Shown: positions 6,884-13,901 of the stretch, one piece after another
Layout: each line of letters opens with the position of its first letter
Numbering within the stretch: position 1 is the first letter of the stretch
Assembly (NCBI GenBank): GCA_003488655.1
Contig: DNKW01000010.1
Span: 8,144 to 23,009 of the forward strand
Source of the DNA: Candidatus Altimarinota bacterium
GTDB lineage: Bacteria > Patescibacteriota > Gracilibacteria > BD1-5 > UBA2023
DNA length: 14,866 nt
Reading direction: 5' to 3'
The notes under the pieces: model-generated
Databases searched by the model: none
What the model was told of the DNA's origin: nothing
Seen by the model: the letters and a program-made list of their open reading frames with translations, nothing else
Position numbers and translations under genes: made by a program

Positions 6884-8077
6884 TTATTCAGCAACTACCT
6901 CCGCAGGAGCTTCTTCGGTTTTTTCTGTTTTCTTCTTCGGTGCTTTCTTCTCTTTCTTTTCCTCTTTTGCGGAGTCTGGAGTTGCTACCACTACTGGAGC
7001 TTCTTCAAGAGCCTTCATAGAGAGACCGATTCGTTTGGCGATTGGGTCGAAAGTGATAATCTTCGCTTTTACATTTTCACCAACCTTTGCATATTCGGCA
7101 ACATCTTTCACCATAGTATGAGAAATCTCAGAAAGGTGAATAAGTCCGCTGATTCCTCCGTCGAGTGCGAGAAATATTCCGAATTGAGAGATGCGCATAA
7201 CTGGAGCTTCGATGATGTCATTTATCTTGTATTTCTCAGCGAGAACTTGCCATGGATTGGCTTTCAGACGTTTCATGGAGAGACTAATCTTGTCAGCATC
7301 GATTCCGATAACCTGTACTCTCACTTTGTCACCGACTTTGGCGAACTTGCTTGGATCACTCACGTGTCCCCAATCGATTTCGGAAACGTGTACGAGACCT
7401 TCGAGACCATTGAAGGTAATGAAGAGACCGTACGTAAGGATACCACTCACAGATCCATCAACCGTATCACCGATCTTGAGTTTCTTGAGGGATTCTCCGC
7501 GTGCTTCTTCGAGTGCTGCCTTTTCAGAGAAGATAATCTTCTTTCCGTCCTGATCGACATTGATAACACGAACTTTGAATGGTTTTCCAACCAATCGTCC
7601 GAGGTGTTCGAGAATCTTTTCTGGGTTCGCTCCTTCCACCCGAGGGTAGTTCATAGGAGTGAGTTGAGAAACCGGGATAAACCCCTTGATTCCGTCGAGG
7701 TCGATAAGAAGACCTCCCTTGTTTGCTTCATTGGGGATAACGGTAATAATTTCTTTTGTATCAAAATTGGAATGAAGTTTGGCGATAAGTTTAATCTGGC
7801 TCGCCTTTCGAAGAGAAAGCATAAAAAGCCCAGAATCTTTGTCATCACCGATGACGATGGCGTCAACGAGATCACCTGCCTTGATCATAGAGGAATCTTC
7901 GGTAGAAGAAGTCATATGAGATCCGGAGATAACACCGGTAAATTGACCATTGAGGTCCACGAGAATCATCTTTTGACTCGCGGAGATAACCGTTCCAGAT
8001 ACCAACATCCCCATGTTCGGAGTATTGATTGGAGCAGAATCCTTGAGTGCTATTCCGAAGTCTTCAGTTTTAGACAT
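6884..8077 (-). CDS. rpsA: Ribosomal protein bS1, four S1 domains
   Basis: 397 residues; binds mRNA at the small ribosomal subunit during initiation. Four S1 (OB-fold) domains are seen: about 22-92 (GTVISASQKMILVDLNGQF), 105-190 (GGLLIDLDGIKGFIPVSQL), 198-270 (GSVSGILTYGLFITFNGLEG then LVHVSEIDWG) and 280-357 (FGIFLALDGGISGLIHLSEI). Domains 3 and 4 carry the full FGxFxxxxxxxGLxHxSE signature; 1 and 2 are degenerate, as in the ribosome-binding domains of other S1 proteins. The C-terminal 38 residues are a low-complexity KE/PA tail. E. coli S1 has six domains; four to five is common elsewhere. There is no TGA codon in the gene, unlike most neighbours. No Shine-Dalgarno precedes ATG 8077. Downstream of tRNA-His on the same strand, behind a structured leader. 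Confidence 0.95.
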   Translation of the reverse strand: MSKTEDFGIALKDSAPINTPNMGMLVSGTVISASQKMILVDLNGQFTGVISGSHMTSSTEDSSMIKAGDLVDAIVIGDDKDSGLFMLSLRKASQIKLIAKLHSNFDTKEIITVIPNEANKGGLLIDLDGIKGFIPVSQLTPMNYPRVEGANPEKILEHLGRLVGKPFKVRVINVDQDGKKIIFSEKAALEEARGESLKKLKIGDTVDGSVSGILTYGLFITFNGLEGLVHVSEIDWGHVSDPSKFAKVGDKVRVQVIGIDADKISLSMKRLKANPWQVLAEKYKINDIIEAPVMRISQFGIFLALDGGISGLIHLSEISHTMVKDVAEYAKVGENVKAKIITFDPIAKRIGLSMKALEEAPVVVATPDSAKEEKKEKKAPKKKTEKTEEAPAEVVAE

Positions 8078-8195
8078 AAAAAATAAACGTTAGAAAATAA
8101 AAAATAATGGGGCGAATGATGGGACTTGTTCTTCAAGCGCCAGAGACGGCTTCGGGGCAGATGACAAATCGTTGTCATCTTAAAATCGTTTTCAC
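8070..8195 (-). CDS. Possible 41-residue upstream ORF in the rpsA leader
   Basis: A GTG at 8195 lies 8 bases after a perfect AGGAGG (minus strand, 8209-8204). It opens a 41-codon frame with two TGA codons, ending at a TAA (8072-8070) that overlaps the first codons of rpsA by 8 bases. This arrangement would allow translational coupling. The peptide (start MKTILRGQRFVICPEAVSGA, end hydrophobic) passes through the tRNA-derived repeat, so it may be chance. The GTG also sits in the stem of a hairpin, which would affect its use. Confidence 0.2.
8106..8128 (-). repeat. Duplicate of the tRNA-His 3' end (direct repeat 1)
   Basis: These 23 bases are identical to 8270-8292 in the same orientation, 164 bases apart. 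They comprise the 3' part of the T-arm, the 3' acceptor strand and CCA of tRNA-His. The 5' half of a tRNA is absent here, so this is not a second tRNA gene. Confidence 0.9.
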
Positions 8196-8222
8196 GATTT
8201 CCCCCTCCTATTCAAGTCCCAT
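8119..8222 (-). other. Structured element in the rpsA leader bounded by a 10-base inverted repeat
   Basis: ATGGGACTTG (8119-8128) and CAAGTCCCAT (8213-8222) are perfect inverted repeats enclosing further hairpins. On the minus strand: AAATCGT-GAAA-ACGATTT (8200-8183, a 7-bp stem with a GNRA loop), AGATGACAA-CGAT-TTGTCATCT (8180-8159, 9 bp), GGGG pairing possible with CCCC around these two, and AAGCC/GGC hairpin (about 8153-8136). The GAAA loop on the minus strand favours an RNA read in the rpsA direction. Confidence 0.5.
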
Positions 8223-8269
8223 AAAGAGAGATAAACAGAGCTTTGAGGAAAATTCACATTATTCTAATA

Positions 8270-8292
8270 AATGGGGCGAATGATGGGACTTG
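8270..8292 (-). repeat. Direct repeat 2, within the tRNA-His 3' end
   Basis: The original copy of the 23-base repeat; all but its last two bases lie inside the tRNA-His gene. See the copy at 8106-8128. Confidence 0.9.
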
Positions 8293-8349
8293 AACCCACG
8301 ACATTCAGATTCACAGTCTGACGTTCTAACCAACTGAACTACATCCGCC
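8272..8349 (-). tRNA. tRNA-His (anticodon GTG)
   Basis: Cloverleaf on the minus strand: G-1, acceptor GCGGATG/CATTCGC (one G-U pair), T8 A9, D-stem GTTC/GAAC, anticodon stem TCAGA/TCTGA with the 7-base loop CTGTGAA (anticodon GTG), T-stem GTGGG/CCCAT (with a G-U pair) and loop TTCAAGT, C73 opposite G-1, and an encoded CCA. The extra G-1:C73 pair is the identity feature of tRNA-His. Confidence 0.96.
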
Positions 8350-8361
8350 GTATAGCTATAT

Positions 8362-8397
8362 CCTTTTTATGAAAAGAAACATAAAAAGGGCTTTTTT
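8362..8397 (+). terminator. Terminator-like hairpin on the plus strand
   Basis: CCTTTTTATG (8362-8371) and CATAAAAAGG (8380-8389) form a perfect 10-bp stem with an 8-base loop, followed on the plus strand by GC and six T. No plus-strand gene ends upstream within about 5.7 kb. It lies just upstream of tRNA-His and could block antisense transcription or mark an unseen plus-strand transcript. Confidence 0.5.
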
Positions 8398-8454
8398 GGA
8401 AGAAGCGGGGGCAAGTATATGGAAAAGAGATGAAAAGGCAAAAGTATTTTCGAA

Positions 8455-8476
8455 GTGATATAAAAGTGATATAAAA
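8455..8476 (+). repeat. Tandem 11-base repeat upstream of the Kazal-protein promoter
   Basis: Two perfect head-to-tail copies of GTGATATAAAA, ending 13 bases before the putative -35. Period 11 would put both copies on the same DNA face, as in an activator site. Confidence 0.45.
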
Positions 8477-8489
8477 GAGAGAAAAATTC

Positions 8490-8516
8490 TTGACTTTACA
8501 TCAAATATGATACACT
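8490..8516 (+). promoter_or_regulatory. Candidate promoter of the Kazal-domain protein gene
   Basis: TTGACT (8490-8495; five of six consensus bases) and TACACT (8511-8516; four of six), with a 15-base spacer, shorter than the usual 17. Start would be near 8523, leaving a leader of about 97 bases before ATG 8620. Confidence 0.4.
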
Positions 8517-8619
8517 TGTGAAAGCACGTCATCTCTTTATGGAGTTTGTTGCCACCGATAAAATACTTTTCGGAATTATAGAAACAGAGGGGGGGTATCC
8601 TTTTATAACCATTTTTCCC

Positions 8620-9420
8620 ATGAAACAAAAAAAATCAACGCCAGTTCCAAAGAGCTCTTCTATGAGTTGGAATTCTAAAATTATCATCTCCGCTCTCGTT
8701 CTCATTACATTATTTTTTGTACTCTTTTGGGAAGATAGAACTCCGAAGACTTCGCCAGAATGAACTGATGTATCGGTATGTTCTTCGGAAAATTTTCCTG
8801 TTTGTGGAAAAGACGGGGAAACCTATACAAATAGCTGTACCGCCGAGAAGATTGCGAATGTTCGCGTCGCATATGTAGGAGCATGTCGAGAGGAAGAGGA
8901 ACGGGAAGAAACTGTAATTATGTCAATCGAATCCTGATCGGATACGGGAAGCGAGATCGGGAATATCGAAGCAATGCCGGAAGTATCGGAACCGGTGATG
9001 GATACAATCCCCCCAGATGCAATAGAAGAATTGCCTAGTTTTTCCGGAACGATCGAATCTTCAAGCGGACAAACTGTTCCTGTTTTGATGGACTATTTCA
9101 ACCAGACATACCGCTATGGTTTCAGTATGCCAAAAAACAGCTATTATCAAGCGTTCGGCGCACAAAATGGAGCGAATCATTCAGTCGGAATCACAACGGG
9201 AACCGGCGTAGAGTCGCTCTCGGAGAGTCAGGTGCGTGTGTATTTTTATGCAAATAAGATTGTAGAGAAGCTTGCTAATTCAGAAAACGGATTTTATATG
9301 GATTCCGCAACATCCACTGTCTATCTGCTCTTAAATAATAAGGATTCCATTATCATCGAATCGGATAATCCGGAAAGCGAACTCGTACAAACGATTATCA
9401 GGACAGTCCACGGAGAATAA
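8620..9420 (+). CDS. Membrane-anchored protein with a Kazal-type inhibitor-like domain
   Basis: 266 residues under code 25 (TGA at 8761 = G48 and 8935 = G106). Domains in order: a basic, Ser/Pro-rich cytoplasmic tail (1-19); one membrane helix (20-36, IIISALVLITLFFVLFW); a Kazal-like module (54-88) with C54, C61, C72 and C88 and the diagnostic FPVCGKDGETYTNSCTA; an acidic Ser/Pro linker (89-135); and a C-terminal domain (about 136-266) of unknown family, rich in aromatic and polar residues. Kazal domains inhibit serine proteases by presenting a loop just before PVCG; here the loop is short (CSENFPVCG) and only four of the six classical cysteines are present, so inhibition is not assured. The start at ATG 8620 is preferred to GTG 8518 because the latter coincides with the predicted transcription start. 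Standard code would separate the helix from the Kazal module. Confidence 0.85.
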
Positions 9421-9579
9421 TATTTTCTTTTTAAGAGGCGTTTTTTACAAATAGAGCAAATAGAAAAATGTTTGTAACTATTTTTTATTTTCCTTTTTTG
9501 TTGTTTCTGAATACAATCCAAAAAAATCCATACTCTTTCAAAGAGCGTGACATCATTCAATATTTAGAACCCTCATCCC

Positions 9580-11787
9580 ATGCTCAACTCCTCGCAACAA
9601 CTTGCCGTCGATCACCTCACAGGACCTCTTTTGATCCTTGCGGGAGCCGGAGCGGGGAAGACCCATACTCTGACGGAACGCATAGCGACACTTATAGAGA
9701 ATCGCGGAGTTGCTCCGGAGAGTATTCTCGCGGTAACCTTTACCAATAAGGCAGCGAAGGAAATGCGCGAGCGACTCGGGAATAAACTCGGTCGGGATAC
9801 GACGAATATGAGTCCGTACCGATCCGTCGGTTTCCCACTCGTCGGCACATTCCACTCGGTGGGGATATACTTCCTCCGATCCTTCATAGAGCATATCGGA
9901 TATGATCCGAAATTCGTGATCTACGATGAAGACGACAAGCTCCGTCTCATAAAATCGCTCATAAAGGCTCGTAATCTGGACGACAAGGAAATCGCTCCAA
10001 GAGCCGTTATCGGAGCTATTAGTCAGGCAAAGAACCAGGGGCTTTCGGCAGCGAAGTACGATACGATCGTGAATAGCTATTTCGGGTCGATGGTGCGCGA
10101 TATTTATCTCGATTATGAGAAAGCGCTTGTCGAGAACAACGCACTCGATTTCGACGATATCCTCCTCCGTACTTATGATCTTCTGCAGATCCCGGAGGTT
10201 TTGGAACGGCTTCACAACAGGTACGAGTATATATTCGTCGACGAATATCAGGATACCAACGATATCCAGTACAAGACCATCAAGCTTCTCGCAAGCAAGC
10301 ACCGGAACCTCTCGGTGGTGGGCGATGATTGGCAGGGAATCTATGGTTGGCGAGGTGCCAATATCAAAAATATCCTCTCGTTTCAGAAAGATTTTCCGGG
10401 GGCTACGGTCGTGAAACTCGAACAGAACTATCGTTCCACCAAGACCATCATATCGGGAGCGAATGCGGTCATCAAGTGCAACAAGGAAGCTCTAGACAAG
10501 ACACTCTGGACGGACAACGAACAGGGGAATAAAATACTCCTCATCGAAGCACTGAGCGAGAAACAGGAGGCGGAACTTATTGTGAAGGAAATTAAAGAAG
10601 GGGTTAGTGACCTAAGTAAGTGGGCAATATTATATAGAACTAACAGTCAATCCCGACTGATTGAAGAAGCGCTCATTCGAGCGGGGATTCAGTACAAGAT
10701 CTACGGAGGACAACGTTTCTACGAACGCAAGGAGGTGAAGGATATTCTCGCCTATATGCGCCTCATCTTCAATCCGATGGATACCATGAGTCTTAGACGT
10801 ATTATCAATGTCCCAAGTCGGAAAATCGGGGAAAAAAGCGTGGAAACTTTCCTCCATTATGTGCACAATTTTCATGCTCCGTTTTCGGAGGTTATTTCAG
10901 GAATCGATGAGATGGACGAACTAACCCCGCAGGCTCGTCGCGGTATCGCGGGATTCGGTGCTCTCTATGCTGAATTGACACAGTATCTCCAAGAACATTC
11001 CATAAAAGAAACGATGGAATATATCATAAAACAAACGCAATACGTCGACTATCTTCGGCATGAATACGGAGAAGGGGAGAGTGAGTCCAAGGAGGAGAAT
11101 ATGAAAGAGTTTGCCAATATGGCGTCGCGATATGACGGAATGAATTCGGGAGAAGCCCTGATGATGTTCCTTGAGGATATCGCTCTCATCACCGACTCTG
11201 ACCGAGATGAGCCTGGACAGAATAACTTTGTCTCCATGATGACCATCCATTCCTCAAAGGGATTGGAATTTGAGAATATCATCATCGCCGGAGCGGAAGA
11301 GGGGTTATTCCCGCACTCCCGCACTCTTATGGAACCTCGGGAAATCGAAGAAGAACGACGACTTATGTATGTGGCAATGACCCGTGCAAAACGCACACTC
11401 ACTATCACTCGCGCCCGCGAACGGTATACTTTCGGAAACTATTCCGCCAATCCCGCATCGAGATTTCTGAAGGAAATTCCCGAGGAATTGATAGAACGAA
11501 AAGAAATCGAGGTGAAGAACTTCTTTGGAGGCTTTGGAAGCAAGGCGTACCCGACTTTCGATACTCCATCGCACGATACCATTCAAAAACCGGCAGAAAA
11601 GAAGCGGTCTGTGACCTCCAATGATCCGAGCTCGTTTATGCTTGGAGAACGGATTCGTCATGTGGAATTTGGAATCGGAACGATCGTCAGTATATCGGGT
11701 CCTATAGCGGAAATAGCTTTCTCTGGAGGGAAGGGTATCGCGAAGATGCACCTCGGAATCGCTCCGATTGAAAAGGAAACGGAATAA
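9580..11787 (+). CDS. UvrD/PcrA/Rep-family superfamily 1A DNA helicase
   Basis: 735 residues, typical length. A 3'-5' ATP-dependent DNA helicase for repair and replication restart. Motifs: Q motif LNSSQQLAV (2-10); Walker A GAGAGKT (22-28); Ia TFTNKAAKEM; II FVDEYQDTND; III VVGDDWQGIYGWRGA; IV LEQNYRST; V MMTIHSSKGLEFENIIIAGA then EEGLFPHS; VI EEERRLMYVAMTRAKRT. The C-terminus has the PcrA-type tail with GERIRHVEFGIGTI and a Tudor-like fold. Motif III has GDDWQG where PcrA and UvrD usually have GDxDQS; GDDWQ is otherwise known from helicase IV. No TGA codon is used in 735 codons. No Shine-Dalgarno at ATG 9580. The 159-base AT-rich gap upstream has only a weak TTACAAA/TTTGTAA hairpin (9445-9477). 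Confidence 0.95.
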   Translation: MLNSSQQLAVDHLTGPLLILAGAGAGKTHTLTERIATLIENRGVAPESILAVTFTNKAAKEMRERLGNKLGRDTTNMSPYRSVGFPLVGTFHSVGIYFLRSFIEHIGYDPKFVIYDEDDKLRLIKSLIKARNLDDKEIAPRAVIGAISQAKNQGLSAAKYDTIVNSYFGSMVRDIYLDYEKALVENNALDFDDILLRTYDLLQIPEVLERLHNRYEYIFVDEYQDTNDIQYKTIKLLASKHRNLSVVGDDWQGIYGWRGANIKNILSFQKDFPGATVVKLEQNYRSTKTIISGANAVIKCNKEALDKTLWTDNEQGNKILLIEALSEKQEAELIVKEIKEGVSDLSKWAILYRTNSQSRLIEEALIRAGIQYKIYGGQRFYERKEVKDILAYMRLIFNPMDTMSLRRIINVPSRKIGEKSVETFLHYVHNFHAPFSEVISGIDEMDELTPQARRGIAGFGALYAELTQYLQEHSIKETMEYIIKQTQYVDYLRHEYGEGESESKEENMKEFANMASRYDGMNSGEALMMFLEDIALITDSDRDEPGQNNFVSMMTIHSSKGLEFENIIIAGAEEGLFPHSRTLMEPREIEEERRLMYVAMTRAKRTLTITRARERYTFGNYSANPASRFLKEIPEELIERKEIEVKNFFGGFGSKAYPTFDTPSHDTIQKPAEKKRSVTSNDPSSFMLGERIRHVEFGIGTIVSISGPIAEIAFSGGKGIAKMHLGIAPIEKETE

Positions 11788-11913
11788 ATTAATAATAAGT
11801 TGCCTTTTTACATATTTTACGTATAGTTAGTTCCTATTTTTTTATATTTACGAGTAGCCAATTTCGAACGAGATTAAGAAAAAAAGAGAGGGGGAAATTA
11901 AAAGGTAAAGCAT

Positions 11914-11919
11914 TATAAT
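11914..11919 (+). promoter_or_regulatory. Perfect -10 box close to the start codon of the diguanylate cyclase gene
   Basis: TATAAT ends 11 bases before ATG 11931. A start of transcription about 7 bases downstream would leave a leader of only about 5 bases, so the mRNA would be almost leaderless. No -35 consensus is visible. Confidence 0.45.
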
Positions 11920-11930
11920 CCGTATTTACG

Positions 11931-13901
11931 ATGAAAGAGAACGAGTTTTTGGAAAATAAATTTTTAAAGGAGAAGCAATTCTCTCTCTCTAAATTCGTGC
12001 CTGCTCTCGTACTCTCGGTTTCGCTCGCAGTAACCCACCAGCTCTGGAGAAGTGAAAAAGAAGAGATAATGAAGGATTCTTCTATGAATTTTTCATTGCG
12101 ACAGAAAGAAGTGCGAAAAGAAGTCGAAGAACGAATGAAAAATTACGGGTATACACTGCGTTGAGCTCGAGCCCTATTTTCTGGGGGAATGGAACGGAGA
12201 AAAGAATTTCATAATTTCATACGTGATCTGGATATCCAGAATAAGTATCGCGGAACCATTGGGTATAGTTTCATTCCTCTTGTCAAAAAAGAGGCTCTCG
12301 CTGACCATATCCGTAAACTGAAGGAAGAAGGATTTTCGGATTATGCGGTTTTTCCATCCGGAGTACGACAAGAATATACCCCGGTTACCTATGCGGAACC
12401 ATTTGAACAGAATGAAAATACTATGGGATACGATTCATTTTCCGATTCGGAGCAGCGTATGGTTATGGAATTGGCACGTGATGAAAACCGCATTGGAGTT
12501 ACTGGGAAAGTACGATTGGTACAGGAATCGAATTCGGTATCTCCGTCCGGATTTCTTATGTACCTCCCCGTTTATCGTAACGGTTTTCCCTATTCTACAC
12601 TTGAAGAGAGAAGGGCGAATGTGGTCGGTTGGCTCACTGCTTCCATAAAGATAGAGGAATTTATGAAGGAAATCATGGAAAGTAAATTGTTTGATGGGCT
12701 CGATGTTGAAATGCACGACGGTATCGTTACTGAGAGTTCTCTGATATTTCATGCTTATGACGCATCTGAAGGCATTGCCCATCCGAAGGATGCAGTGTTT
12801 AGCTCTGCTGAAAAGTTGGAAACATTCTGACGCTCTTGGACATTTATTTTTCATTCTCTGCCCGGTTTCGAAACAAAAATAGACAAAGGAAGGATTGTTA
12901 TCATTGGGATTTCTTGAATCGGGATATCGTTTTTTCTTGCGCTTCTTTCCTGGCTTCTTCTCCATGAGAGAAGAATGGCTATTAATTTTGCAAAGAATAT
13001 GCAAGATATGAATCGTAGGATTACTAAAAATAAGAAGAAATTGACGGCAGTCATCGATGCCAGTATGGATGCGATCATTCAACTAAATAAAAGAGGAGAG
13101 ATAGTGGAATGGAGCTGACAGGCGGAAAATATTTTCGGATGGAAAAAAGAGGAGATACTGGGAAAGTCTTTCATCGAAACGATTCTTTCCGAACAATCCC
13201 AGAAAGAATATCCCGAAATTATAGATAAGCTCATCGTTGAAACGAAGCACGGTCGCGTTAATCATGTGGACGAACTTCCGGCTACCCGTAAGGATGGAAC
13301 AGAATTTTTCGTGGAAATGAATATCTCTTCGATGGATGGGGAAGGAGATTTTGAACTTTGTGCGTTCATTCGTGATATCACCGAACGGAAAATTGCAGAG
13401 GTGAAGATTCTCGAAATGGCAACACACGATGCACTTACTGGACTTCCGAACCGAAATCTCCTCTCCGATCGTCTTGCGCAAGCCATGCGAATTTCCGAGC
13501 GTTCCGGCGATAGTTGTGCGGTATTTTTCATAGATCTCGATCGTTTCAAACCGGTGAACGATACTTTCTGACATGAAGTGGGAGATATTCTCCTGGAGAA
13601 AGTTGCCGAACGTCTGGAGGCGATTATGCGTGCCGAAGACACGACTGCGCGTTTCTGAGGCGATGAATTCATCATAGTAACTCCCGGATTGAAATCCGAA
13701 TTCGACGTGACACTGATCGCTGAAAAGATTATTCAAACGCTCTCGTTGCCATTCTATATCAAAAAACACGAAATCACCATCGGTGCGAGCGTAGGAATAG
13801 CAATCTTTCCGCGGGACGGGAAAAATGCGGAAGATCTGCTAAAAAAGAGCGATATGGCTATGTACGAAGCCAAGAATGACGGAAGAGGGACCTATCGTTA
13901 A
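11931..13901 (+). CDS. CHASE-PAS-GGDEF membrane diguanylate cyclase
   Basis: 656 residues under code 25. TGA codons at 12162, 12828, 12915, 13116, 13569 and 13656. Makes cyclic di-GMP from two GTP. Order: membrane helix 1 (about 20-38, FVPALVLSVSLAVTHQLW); extracytoplasmic CHASE domain (about 60-290; YGYTLRGARALFSGG, GFLMYLPVYRNG, ERRANVVGWLTASI); helix 2 (about 322-345; IVIIGISGIGISFFLALLSW); PAS (about 370-480; VIDASMDAIIQLNKRGEIVEWSG... ending RDITERK); GGDEF (about 490-655; HDALTGLPNRN, FFIDLDRFKPVNDTFGHEVG, GGDEF at 576-580). G576, the first Gly of the catalytic motif, is TGA, and so is the Gly of NDTFGH. An RxxD product-inhibition site (RAED, 567-570) lies five residues before GGDEF, as in feedback-inhibited enzymes. 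No EAL or HD-GYP domain here. Its stop overlaps that of murG tail to tail. Confidence 0.95.

Noticed and set aside
7118..8086. A 322-codon plus-strand open frame
   Set aside because: It is the antisense shadow of ribosomal protein S1 and has no recognisable features.
8106..8222. A second tRNA gene
   Set aside because: Only the 3' T-arm part, 3' acceptor strand and CCA are present; there is no 5' acceptor strand, D-arm or anticodon arm.
9445..9477. Terminator after the Kazal-protein gene
   Set aside because: Only a 7-base stem with a 19-base loop (TTACAAA/TTTGTAA); too weak to call, though T-rich sequence follows.
9553..10302. A 249-codon minus-strand open frame
   Set aside because: Antisense to the N-terminal half of the UvrD-like helicase; no motif of its own.
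1517..13901. Interpreting the broken genes as pseudogenes, frameshifts, UGA-tryptophan (code 4) or selenocysteine
   Set aside because: Frames stay in phase across every TGA with full conserved domains, the TGA positions match conserved glycines, and they occur in nearly every gene including ones with intact active sites.
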